The notes beneath the pieces were generated by a model, which saw only the letters and a list, made by a program, of their open reading frames with translations, made no database searches and had not been told where the DNA came from. A DNA stretch of 6,023 nucleotides from an uncultured Clostridia bacterium (GTDB taxonomy: Bacteria > Bacillota > Clostridia > Oscillospirales > Ruminococcaceae), in NCBI GenBank assembly GCA_947625455.1, contig CANQOJ010000139.1:1-6023 (forward strand), given 5' to 3'. Within the stretch, counting starts at the first letter, position 1; every line of letters starts with the position of its first letter. Below are positions 1 to 5,115 of this stretch, piece after piece. Position numbers and translations under genes: made by a program.

Positions 1-137
1 AAGCCTAGCCGCAGCACCGTTTCCTAGCATCTGAGGCTTTCTCAACAGCCTGAGGTTGGACTTTTTATACAGTCTGTTTTGTCAGCAGTATCTGCGAAAA
101 CTACCTTTATGAAACATCGCTTCTTAAGAAAAAAACT
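1..137. other. Repeat-like left edge without a supportable gene
   Basis: I see no gene with a start and ribosome binding site here. The frame that later encodes the first ORF opens after a TGA at 51-53. A second plus frame is open from 28 to 153, and the minus strand is open as well, so reading frames are uninformative. Two CTAG tetranucleotides (5-8 and 24-27) and a small stem, AGGCT at 34-38 with AGCCT at 47-51, resemble the style of the CTAG-rich repeat found downstream of spoIIP. This could be the end of a dispersed repeat or degraded mobile element. That is inference, since the copy number in the genome cannot be seen from here. Confidence 0.25.
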
Positions 138-152
138 TTGCATGACATATAC

Positions 153-482
153 ATGATTAACAGTACAGGCGATCCGCCCTCGGAGGTTTACGCCTTTATT
201 CTGGGAGTAGGCGCGTTGTTCAAGAGTTATGACTTTATGCTCAATATGCAGGGGCGCGGCGCACAGGTGAGCAAATTTTACACCGATAAGTTTCTGCCGG
301 TTTTTGTTAAATCCGACAGTTATCAAAAGTGCGAATATGCCTACCGCTTTATGCAGTCCGTATATGATTACTGCGGATTTACATATTTCGGCGGGAAAAA
401 TTCCCTTAGGAAAACATTCGACAGCGGGTATAAATGGTTGTCCGCTAATTTGAAGTCTTGGGAAAATATAAAGCATATTTAG
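153..482 (+). CDS. Unrecognised 109-aa protein, possibly a 3' gene remnant
   Basis: I do not recognise this protein. The frame is open from 54 to the TAG at 480-482. The first ATG is at 153 and a TTG lies at 138, but neither has a Shine-Dalgarno at proper distance, so the start is uncertain. The product is soluble-looking and rich in aromatic residues, with a hydrophobic stretch near residues 14-24 (YAFILGVGALF) and many Tyr/Phe residues in the middle (SYQKCEYAYRFMQSVYDYCG). There is no signal peptide and no catalytic motif I can name. It ends 39 nt before the spoIIP start on the same strand. The missing start and the repeat-like sequence just upstream suggest the C-terminal part of a gene whose 5' end was lost. 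A run of seven A at 129-135 would join it by a -1 shift to the plus frame open from 28. Confidence 0.45.
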   Translation: MINSTGDPPSEVYAFILGVGALFKSYDFMLNMQGRGAQVSKFYTDKFLPVFVKSDSYQKCEYAYRFMQSVYDYCGFTYFGGKNSLRKTFDSGYKWLSANLKSWENIKHI

Positions 483-501
483 TGTTGCTGTCCCATATTA
501 T
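473..501 (+). promoter_or_regulatory. Candidate sigma-E promoter of spoIIP
   Basis: GCATATT at 473-479 fits the sigma-E -35 consensus (KMATATT). After 14 nt, CATATTAT at 494-501 matches six of eight positions of the -10 consensus (CATACAHT). In Bacillus subtilis spoIIP is under the mother-cell sigma factor E, so such a site is expected. A caution is that initiation about 7 nt downstream would fall at the edge of the ribosome binding site and leave a very short leader. This is a candidate only. Confidence 0.3.
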
Positions 502-521
502 TTCACAAGGAGATGAAATAT

Positions 522-1733
522 ATGGGAAAATTAAAAACGCTTTTAATATGCGGCATGGCAATAACCTGCCCGATATTCATAAGCGCCGACAACAATTTCG
601 GCAGTTTTCTGCGCTCTCTGGCTTACACATCTGCGGGAGTTTACAGCTATTCTGCTGACAATTCTCAAAGTTCGGATTTGGACAAACCTGTTATTCCCGA
701 CAACGAAAACCAGAACTTCTCGTCATTTTCATCACAGTCAAGCGTTGAAAGCTATTCGAGTTCATCATCAAGTTCAATTGCTTCGGAGTTAATTAGTAAT
801 TCCGAGTTGTCAAGCATTGCAGAGGAAACATTAAAACCCGAACAGGTGAACAGAGGGCAAGTTATAAGATTAAATCAGTCGCAATTGACCGATAATACCG
901 ATTATTCGATTTACACCGAACACAGCGGAGTGATACGGCGGTTTAATTACGGAAAATACTCGTCAAGCGATTACATTGAACTTTCAAGCGGTGCGCAGGT
1001 CAGAAACTGCACGGACGTTTCAAATTCAATTCTTGAACAGGCGTCAAAACTGCTTCCCGATTTAAAAGGCGATTACAACCCGAATGAACCGCAGGTGCTG
1101 ATTTACCACACCCACACCACCGAAAGTTTTTTGCCCGAAGAAAGCTGGTATGACGACAGATACCCCACGCGTTCGTTTAATTCGGAAAAGAACGTAACGG
1201 CAATAGGCGACGCGCTTTGCGAGGCGCTAGCGGACAGAGGAATATCAAGCGTTCACGACTGCACTGTTCATGACTACCCGTCATTTACGGGCGCATATGA
1301 AAATTCAGCCGAAACAATAAAGCGAAATCTGGCGCAATATCCAAGCATAAAGATTGTCATTGACCTGCACCGCGACGGTATTGTAAACGCTGACGGCTCG
1401 CTGTCTGCCCCTATTGCGCAGATTGACGGCAAGAATGCCGCGCAGTTTATGATTATTTCGGGGTGCGACGACGGGACAATGGATATGCCCAACTATATCG
1501 AGAATTTCAAGCTTGCATGTCTATTGCAGGATTGCGCGGAGAATGCTTATCCCGAACTTGCGCGGGCAGTGCTGTTTGATTACCGCAGATATAACCAGAA
1601 TTTGTCAACAGGCGCACTATTGATTGAAGTAGGAAGCCACGGAAATTCACTGGGTGAAGTGGTTTACACGGGCAAACTCCTCGGCAACGTCATAGCAGAC
1701 GCTCTTGAGAAAAGATTTGCATCTAGAAGCTAG
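522..1733 (+). CDS. spoIIP: Stage II sporulation protein P (SpoIIP), peptidoglycan amidase/endopeptidase
   Basis: SpoIIP is a membrane-anchored cell-wall hydrolase (stem-peptide amidase and cross-link endopeptidase). In the family it works with SpoIID and SpoIIM to thin septal peptidoglycan during engulfment of the forespore. The start is ATG 522, because AAGGAG at 507-512 abuts the in-frame ATG at 513 but sits 9 nt before ATG 522. The product is 403 aa. It has an N-terminal hydrophobic anchor at about residues 5-22, a serine-rich low-complexity linker at about 67-99, and the SpoIIP catalytic domain at about 188-395. Putative zinc and catalytic residues are in HTHTTES (His196, His198, Glu201), DLHRD (His283) and EVGSHGNS (Glu369, His373). 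The domain looks intact. Unlike the common Bacillus arrangement, no gpr protease gene precedes it. The last three residues and the stop codon are encoded by an inverted repeat that starts at 1724. Confidence 0.96.
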   Translation: MGKLKTLLICGMAITCPIFISADNNFGSFLRSLAYTSAGVYSYSADNSQSSDLDKPVIPDNENQNFSSFSSQSSVESYSSSSSSSIASELISNSELSSIAEETLKPEQVNRGQVIRLNQSQLTDNTDYSIYTEHSGVIRRFNYGKYSSSDYIELSSGAQVRNCTDVSNSILEQASKLLPDLKGDYNPNEPQVLIYHTHTTESFLPEESWYDDRYPTRSFNSEKNVTAIGDALCEALADRGISSVHDCTVHDYPSFTGAYENSAETIKRNLAQYPSIKIVIDLHRDGIVNADGSLSAPIAQIDGKNAAQFMIISGCDDGTMDMPNYIENFKLACLLQDCAENAYPELARAVLFDYRRYNQNLSTGALLIEVGSHGNSLGEVVYTGKLLGNVIADALEKRFASRS

Positions 1734-1839
1734 AAACTTAGAGGCTAGATGCTAGAGTTTAAGTCAAAACAAGATTTCCTTTTCAAATCTTGGTTTGACT
1801 TAAACTCTAGCCTCTATCCTCTAAAAATTCTAGCTTCTA
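1724..1839. repeat. Long CTAG-rich inverted repeat (MITE-like palindrome)
   Basis: The left arm at 1724-1777 and right arm at 1785-1839 are near-perfect reverse complements over about 54 nt, with about six mismatches or indels and a 7-nt loop at 1778-1784. The inner 25 nt (from GCTAGAG to AAGATTT) differ at a single base. CTAG, usually scarce in bacterial genomes, occurs six times here. The left arm begins within the last codons of spoIIP and includes its TAG stop. ATTTG occurs just outside the left arm (1715-1719) and at the right end (1839-1843), which could be a short target duplication or chance. There is no T-run after the stem, so it is not a standard terminator. A non-autonomous mobile element or REP-type palindrome is the likeliest identity. 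Confidence 0.75.
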
Positions 1840-1854
1840 TTTGACACCTAATAG

Positions 1855-1886
1855 AAAAACAACGTCCTGTGCTGAACGTTGTTTTT
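1855..1886. terminator. Bidirectional intrinsic terminator between convergent genes
   Basis: A perfect 11-bp stem pairs 1855-1865 (AAAAACAACGT) with 1876-1886 (ACGTTGTTTTT) around a 10-nt loop. The plus-strand transcript ends in a U-run followed by CCUUU. The minus-strand transcript also ends in five U, followed by CUAUU. It can therefore stop spoIIP transcription and also the lysis cassette coming from the right. Confidence 0.85.
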
Positions 1887-1947
1887 CCTTTATGCGCCAA
1901 AGAACCCTGCCACTATCAGCCGTAATGAAAGTTTTTGAAAAGGGTTC

Positions 1948-1980
1948 AAGGGGAAAACTTTTGAAAAAGTTTTCCCCCTT
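1948..1980. repeat. Palindromic hairpin repeat downstream of the lysozyme gene
   Basis: AAGGGG plus AAAACTTTT (1948-1962) pairs with AAAAGTTTT plus CCCCC and TT (1965-1980), with one bulged C at 1974. The approach sequence 1930-1947 carries a related string (GTTTTTGAAAAGGG). It sits 30 nt beyond the stop of the minus-strand lysozyme gene and could contribute to termination, though neither strand shows an immediate U-run. Palindromes of this flavour recur in Clostridia genomes as far as I remember. Its repetitive nature is inference here. Confidence 0.55.
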
Positions 1981-2010
1981 GCGCTCTTTGTTCCTTTCGC
2001 TAAAGCGTAC

Positions 2011-3027
2011 TTAAACTTTAACAAGATACTTGCTGTCCACTGCACCCGTAATATCTCCTGTTTGGCGGGTGGATACGACAACTCTGTCGCCGTTTTTGTT
2101 TATCTCGCGCACATAAAGCACGACGTTGTAGACAAAGCTTGCAAACTTGTCGTTTGTTCCGTAAATGGGCGCGCCGGCTTCCATTCTCACCATGTCGCCG
2201 ACTTTGAGAGGCTGGGCGGGCGGTGCAGTTTCCGCGATTTTCCCGCTGTATCCCTTGCTTTCGGCATATTCGACAAGTTCTTCAGCAAGTTCAAGCGACG
2301 GTATGCCCTCAATGCTGACCGTATAATTCCCGCTGACGGGCGAAAAACCGTTTTTGCCCTCCTCGCGTATCTTCTTCGGCAGGTCTTCGTACATATAGTC
2401 GCAGTCGCACTGACCTTTGACGCCCGATACGCTGCCTATAACTTCAAGGTCAAATTCAGCGTTTCCCGCTACCCCAAACTGCCAGACAGCGTAGTCCGAT
2501 ATTCCGAAAGTGTTGTTGAGCGTCTTTTCGGGTATATATGCCGCAACCCACAGCGGATAATCCTGAAGCGCTGTTTTGTCGAAATAGTTGTTGTAAGCCG
2601 CCGCGTAGGTATAAAGCATGGGCTGATAGTCAGCTTCTGCAATCGTATCCATAAATGCCTTTGCAATAGCGGTGCAGGCTGTTTTCCCAAGTTTAAGCAC
2701 GTCATTTTCCTCAATGTCAAATGCAACGGGAAGAGAAAGCTTTCCGTCAAAGCCGTTGTCCTTGATTGTCTTTAGAACAAGTTCAGCCTCTGCCTTTGCG
2801 TCAGCGGTGTTTCTTGCTGTTGAATAGTGATAAACGCCTACCGACAATCCCGCATTTAGCGCGGAGTTAATGTTTGCGACAGCACGCGCGTCAACCGATT
2901 TTCCCGCGCTTATTCTTACTATTACGAATGTAACGGGAATGCCTTTCAGATTTCCCGCCTTTACGGCATTGAAGTCAATATCGCCCTGATAAGACGAAAC
3001 GTCAATTCCCGCAAATTTTTCATTCAT
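2011..3027 (-). CDS. GH25 lysozyme (phage-type endolysin) with C-terminal SH3-like domain
   Basis: This is a glycoside hydrolase family 25 muramidase, which cleaves the MurNAc-GlcNAc beta-1,4 bond of peptidoglycan. The start is ATG 3027, with GGAG 9 nt upstream; an earlier in-frame ATG at 3036 touches that site and is unlikely. The product is 338 aa. GH25 motifs are GIDVSSYQGDID (residues 7-18, Asp9), VAFDIEEND (Asp104 and Glu106, the DxE catalytic pair), LWVAAY (159-164), VWQFG (181-185) and a closing DCDYMY (208-213). A region at about 232-265 may be a small wall-binding domain, and residues 274-338 look like an SH3-like domain. There is no signal peptide, which fits release through the holin encoded next to it. 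The gene overlaps the holin gene by 8 nt, suggesting translational coupling. It appears complete. Confidence 0.93.
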   Translation of the reverse strand: MNEKFAGIDVSSYQGDIDFNAVKAGNLKGIPVTFVIVRISAGKSVDARAVANINSALNAGLSVGVYHYSTARNTADAKAEAELVLKTIKDNGFDGKLSLPVAFDIEENDVLKLGKTACTAIAKAFMDTIAEADYQPMLYTYAAAYNNYFDKTALQDYPLWVAAYIPEKTLNNTFGISDYAVWQFGVAGNAEFDLEVIGSVSGVKGQCDCDYMYEDLPKKIREEGKNGFSPVSGNYTVSIEGIPSLELAEELVEYAESKGYSGKIAETAPPAQPLKVGDMVRMEAGAPIYGTNDKFASFVYNVVLYVREINKNGDRVVVSTRQTGDITGAVDSKYLVKV

Positions 3028-3238
3028 TGCCGTCATCTCCTTTCTTGACGTTTGCCATGTCCGTAAGCCCCTCGCCGAAAATATATCCTATCACTGCGGC
3101 GCCGCTTAAAATCGAACCGCTTACAGTCTGTGCAGCATCTTCAGAGCCTCCGAAAGCAATCACAAGTCCCGCGATAAATCCCGCCAGGGCAATCCAGAGC
3201 TTTCTGCTTGTAAGTTTTCTTTGCCAGTTGATTTTCAT
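3020..3238 (-). CDS. Small two-TM phage holin
   Basis: This 72-aa protein has two membrane segments, about residues 14-30 (LWIALAGFIAGLVIAFG) and 38-57, joined by a short acidic turn. A basic N-terminus begins MKINWQRKLTSRK and the tail is charged and hydrophilic (KKGDDGNE). Size, layout and the MKINW start fit phage-type holins, which permeabilise the inner membrane to let the endolysin reach the wall. The start at 3238 is set by AAGGAGG 6-7 nt upstream, which overlaps the stop of the XhlA-like gene. A longer frame extending to 3331 has no such support. Its stop codon overlaps the start of the lysozyme gene. The role rests on topology and neighbours rather than on a specific motif. Confidence 0.85.
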   Translation of the reverse strand: MKINWQRKLTSRKLWIALAGFIAGLVIAFGGSEDAAQTVSGSILSGAAVIGYIFGEGLTDMANVKKGDDGNE

Positions 3239-3249
3239 AAAATTCCTCC

Positions 3250-3561
3250 TTATGTCAAAATTTGTGTGAACATATAACCCAGCACAAGGCTTATAACGGC
3301 GGTTATTGTATACCCCACAACCTGCCGCCACCTTTCGCCGTCACGGCTTTCAAGAGTTTTAAGCCTTATGCCCTGCCGTTCCTGCTCTTTAAGCATACTC
3401 TCCATATTTACGGCAAGTTTTTCGACAGAAGCTGCGATAGTGCCGATTTCGCGGATATGTTCCTCTAATAATTCTATGCGGCGGTTCTGCCGTTCGTTCT
3501 CACTGTCAAGCCTGCGGCAAAATTCGTCGTGTTCTTTTCTGTCGATAAATTCTTCCGACAT
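3250..3561 (-). CDS. XhlA-like coiled-coil protein with C-terminal membrane anchor
   Basis: This 103-aa protein begins MSEEFIDRKEHDEF. It has a highly charged helical/coiled-coil body at about residues 5-75 (for example RRIELLEEHIREIG) and one C-terminal transmembrane helix at about 80-101 (VVGYTITAVISLVLGYMF). This layout matches the haemolysin XhlA family encoded in defective phages such as PBSX of Bacillus subtilis, where XhlA acts with the holin XhlB and lysozyme in host lysis. AGGAGGTGA lies 6 nt upstream of ATG 3561. It is the first gene of the cassette, 11 nt before the holin. No clear sigma-A promoter is visible upstream on this strand. Confidence 0.82.
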   Translation of the reverse strand: MSEEFIDRKEHDEFCRRLDSENERQNRRIELLEEHIREIGTIAASVEKLAVNMESMLKEQERQGIRLKTLESRDGERWRQVVGYTITAVISLVLGYMFTQILT

Positions 3562-3630
3562 TCTTTCACCTCCTTTTACAAAATACTTTATATCAGCTTC
3601 AACTGCAATTTACTGAAAAGAAAATAACTG

Positions 3631-3659
3631 TTGACAAACTGTAAGCATTATGGTATACT
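3631..3659 (+). promoter_or_regulatory. Near-consensus sigma-A promoter of the 114-aa gene
   Basis: TTGACA at 3631-3636 and TATACT at 3654-3659 are separated by exactly 17 nt, with a TGG extension before the -10. Initiation near 3666 gives a leader of about 40 nt before ATG 3705. It looks like a strong vegetative promoter and lies between divergent genes; the minus-strand lysis cassette starts 70 nt to its left. Confidence 0.85.
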
Positions 3660-3704
3660 AAATATATACAAGGTAAATATTTGAGAGGAATTTTGGAATT
3701 TAGT

Positions 3705-4049
3705 ATGGGCAGACAGCTTGTGTTCTGGAAATATAACGACAAAGTTAAACTTGATAATGAAAAGGTATATGAAGCCATATGCGGGGAAGACGAAGTTGAC
3801 GGGCTTTGCAGTTTGCCGACAGATTTGATATTGAAGCGCGTGAAAGAGGTTTTCGGCGATTATGATAAACTTGATGAATACAACTTTGAGAGCGAAAAGG
3901 GTTCGTTTACGTTCATACCGTCAAAACAGGGCGTGATATTCGACTGCGGTTTGTCGACAGGATTTGACGAATTGAACAAAATCATAGGCTTGATGCAGGA
4001 ATTTGACTGCCCGCTTTTCGATCCGCAGATAAATGAAAGATTCGGCTGA
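3705..4049 (+). CDS. Conserved hypothetical protein, 114 aa, function unknown
   Basis: This is a small acidic soluble protein beginning MGRQLVFWKYNDKVKLDNEK and ending CPLFDPQINERFG. I recall similar small proteins, with an LxFWKY start and a CPLYDPQ ending, in diverse bacteria, but I know of no assigned function. There is no signal peptide, TM helix or catalytic motif. The middle, roughly residues 35-85, alternates charged helix and strand-like stretches (FTFIPSKQGVIFDCG). ATG 3705 is chosen because GGA at 3695-3697 lies 7 nt upstream. An in-frame TTG at 3693 follows a GAGAGGA (3683-3689) only 3 nt before it, so an extended N-terminus is possible but less likely. It is transcribed alone from the promoter at 3631, and I see no convincing terminator after it. 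Its size and solitary setting would suit an immunity-like or stress protein, which is speculation. Confidence 0.8.
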   Translation: MGRQLVFWKYNDKVKLDNEKVYEAICGEDEVDGLCSLPTDLILKRVKEVFGDYDKLDEYNFESEKGSFTFIPSKQGVIFDCGLSTGFDELNKIIGLMQEFDCPLFDPQINERFG

Positions 4050-4093
4050 AAATGCACAGGCTTAAATTTCTTGAAAAAAATTTGCATAAACTA

Positions 4094-4123
4094 TTGAAAA
4101 GAAGCGGTATATTGTGATATAAT
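4094..4123 (+). promoter_or_regulatory. Upstream extended -10 promoter of the sugar-transport operon
   Basis: TTGAAA at 4094-4099 and a perfect TATAAT at 4118-4123 are separated by 18 nt, with TGA immediately before the -10 (TGTGATATAAT). Transcription would begin near 4130, about 315 nt before the first gene of the operon, and would run through the cre-like box at 4184-4197. It could alternatively drive a small RNA, but no terminator is evident before the second promoter. Confidence 0.7.
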
Positions 4124-4183
4124 GTTATAAAGGACAAGGAAAAAACGGCTTGATTTAAAAATGAATGAAAATGCTGTCAAAAG

Positions 4184-4197
4184 TTACAACGTTTTCA
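4184..4197 (-). promoter_or_regulatory. Candidate cre site (CcpA catabolite control)
   Basis: Read on the minus strand, the site is TGAAAACGTTGTAA, which matches 13 of 14 positions of the Firmicute cre consensus TGWAANCGNTNWCA. It lies about 55 nt downstream of the expected start of the upper promoter, where a bound CcpA could block elongation. It is also about 75 nt upstream of the lower promoter's -35. A carbon-repression site fits an operon that begins sugar uptake. The match is by eye only, and AT-rich sequence raises the chance of coincidence. Confidence 0.45.
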
Positions 4198-4269
4198 AAT
4201 ATAAAATGTTAAATATGCTTAAGATGTGAAAAAAAAATTATGCATTATTGACAATTTTTAAAAAAACAG

Positions 4270-4298
4270 TTGAAATAAACGCTCTAATGTGATATACT
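4270..4298 (+). promoter_or_regulatory. Proximal extended -10 promoter of the sugar-transport operon
   Basis: TTGAAA at 4270-4275 and TATACT at 4293-4298 are spaced by 17 nt, with TGA before the -10 (TGTGATATACT). The -10 region is nearly the same as that of the upstream promoter. Initiation near 4305 leaves a leader of about 140 nt before ATG 4445, long enough for regulatory structure. Confidence 0.8.
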
Positions 4299-4319
4299 CA
4301 AATAGAAGAATATTGACCG

Positions 4320-4331
4320 AATGTATACATT
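4320..4331. promoter_or_regulatory. 12-bp perfect palindrome just downstream of the proximal promoter
   Basis: AATGTATACATT is a perfect dyad centred about 20 nt after the expected transcription start. That is a typical place for a repressor operator; the TGTATACA core would suit a GntR-type or similar dimeric regulator. No regulator gene is in the window, so the partner is unknown. Confidence 0.35.
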
Positions 4332-4361
4332 TGTTCTATAACAAAATTTTTACAGCTATTT

Positions 4362-4416
4362 CGCACTTTTCCAAAAAGGATTTTCTGCATTAAATACAGT
4401 ATGGTGCATAAGTGCG
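4362..4416 (+). other. Hairpin-forming segment of the operon leader
   Basis: CGCACTT at 4362-4368 pairs with AAGTGCG at 4410-4416. Inside, CTG at 4385-4387 and CAG at 4397-4399, and TGCA at 4386-4389 and 4405-4408, offer alternative pairings. The structure ends 13 nt before the ribosome binding site GGAGAG at 4430-4435. I do not recognise a known riboswitch class. It could be a post-transcriptional control element or an incidental fold. Confidence 0.3.
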
Positions 4417-4444
4417 GTTAATTCTCAACGGAGAGCGGGTTTAG

Positions 4445-5062
4445 ATGGATAGTTTTGAAGAAGAGGAGAACGACGGGGGCGCGTCGTTCAGAAGATACAG
4501 AACAACAGACCTCGTTATCTGGACGGTTATAGCGGTTGTGGTGGAAACGATTGCGACGCTTGCCGCGGATAAGTGGTTTCCCAGAGAAATATATTGCCTG
4601 TCAACGACGATTGCGGTTACAAGCATTGTGATGATGAGGTGGAACGCATTTGCCGCAATTCAGGCGGTTGCGGGCGGGCTTGCCTACAGCTTGATACTGG
4701 CGGGATTTGACGCGCAGTATATCGCCGAATATTGCATAGGCAACTGCTTTATGCTGTTGGGTTTGCTGATGTTCAAGTTTATCGGCAAGGAAAAGATACG
4801 CAGTAAATTCTGGATTACGGGGATTTATGCGGTCGTAATGTACGCGCTGGCGCAGGTCGGGCGCTGGATTGTGAGCCTGTTTTTCGGCGGAAGCGCGGCA
4901 ACATTGTTGGGGTTCTTCAAATCCGATCCGATAACGCTGCTGTTCACGTTTGTTGTGGTGCTGATTTCGAGAGTTCCGGACGGGATCTTTGAGGACCAGA
5001 AACACTACATTATCCGCACGGACAGCGAGCGGAGAAACGCCGACGGGCAGAATTATCTTTAA
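4445..5062 (+). CDS. Six-TM membrane protein of unknown function, first gene of a sugar ABC operon
   Basis: The 205-aa integral membrane protein starts at ATG 4445, with GGAGAG 9 nt upstream. An acidic cytoplasmic N-terminus (residues 1-20, MDSFEEEENDGGASF) is followed by about six hydrophobic segments near 21-41, 49-64, 66-86, 93-112, 122-148 and 162-177, and a polar tail. Length, helix count and small-residue-rich helices resemble ECF transporter S-components, but I see no diagnostic motif and do not assign that function. Charged or polar positions within or between helices (ADKWFPRE, RWNAF, EYCIGN) could line a substrate site. It precedes an LplB-type permease gene by 53 nt, without an intervening terminator, so the two are probably co-transcribed. 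It might be an accessory uptake or assembly factor, which is inference from position only. Confidence 0.85.
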   Translation: MDSFEEEENDGGASFRRYRTTDLVIWTVIAVVVETIATLAADKWFPREIYCLSTTIAVTSIVMMRWNAFAAIQAVAGGLAYSLILAGFDAQYIAEYCIGNCFMLLGLLMFKFIGKEKIRSKFWITGIYAVVMYALAQVGRWIVSLFFGGSAATLLGFFKSDPITLLFTFVVVLISRVPDGIFEDQKHYIIRTDSERRNADGQNYL

Positions 5063-5115
5063 TTTGATTTGCATTCTTCGATTATACAAAATTTCGCGTT
5101 TAGGAGGTTTCAAAG

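Larger units (their letters stand above)
4050..4444 (+). other. 395-nt AT-rich regulatory intergenic region
   Basis: This gap holds two tandem promoters (4094-4123 and 4270-4298), a cre-like box, a dyad and a structured leader, each listed separately. The stretch 4224-4270 is strongly A-rich and has no further feature I can support. A 22-codon frame at 4161-4229 lacks a properly placed ribosome binding site and is not called. No intrinsic terminator for the preceding gene stands out; only weak A/T pairing exists around 4052-4087. Confidence 0.7.

Noticed and set aside
42..476. 144-codon open frame on the minus strand
   Set aside because: It lies opposite the plus-strand ORF, has no ribosome binding site and gives an unrecognisable Cys/Ile-rich product. 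It is taken as a shadow frame, although the repeat-like part near 42-150 keeps some doubt.
1890..2081. 63-codon minus frame running through the palindromic repeat
   Set aside because: It covers the hairpin repeat and the lysozyme 3' end and has no ribosome binding site. Such frames arise whenever this kind of repeat is translated.
2062..2775. 237-codon plus-strand frame antisense to the lysozyme gene
   Set aside because: The GH25 motifs on the minus strand are unambiguous; this long frame is their reverse-complement shadow and lacks a start signal.
3575..3640. Minus-strand promoter for the lysis cassette
   Set aside because: Candidate pairs such as TTGCAG with TATTTT match poorly and would start transcription on top of the ribosome binding site, so I do not call one.
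4052..4087. Possible terminator after the 114-aa gene
   Set aside because: Only short A/T pairing (AAATTT with AAATTT) and an ATGC/GCAT match around a long loop are present; there is no G/C-rich stem followed by a T-run.
4161..4229. 22-codon frame (MNENAVKSYN...) as a possible leader peptide
   Set aside because: The only purine-rich sequence (4130-4140) is about 20 nt upstream of the ATG. There is no run of regulatory codons and no attenuator follows.
4601..5113. 170-codon minus frame opposite the six-TM gene
   Set aside because: The plus-strand gene has a proper ribosome binding site and a coherent membrane topology. The antisense product is a basic, polar shadow.
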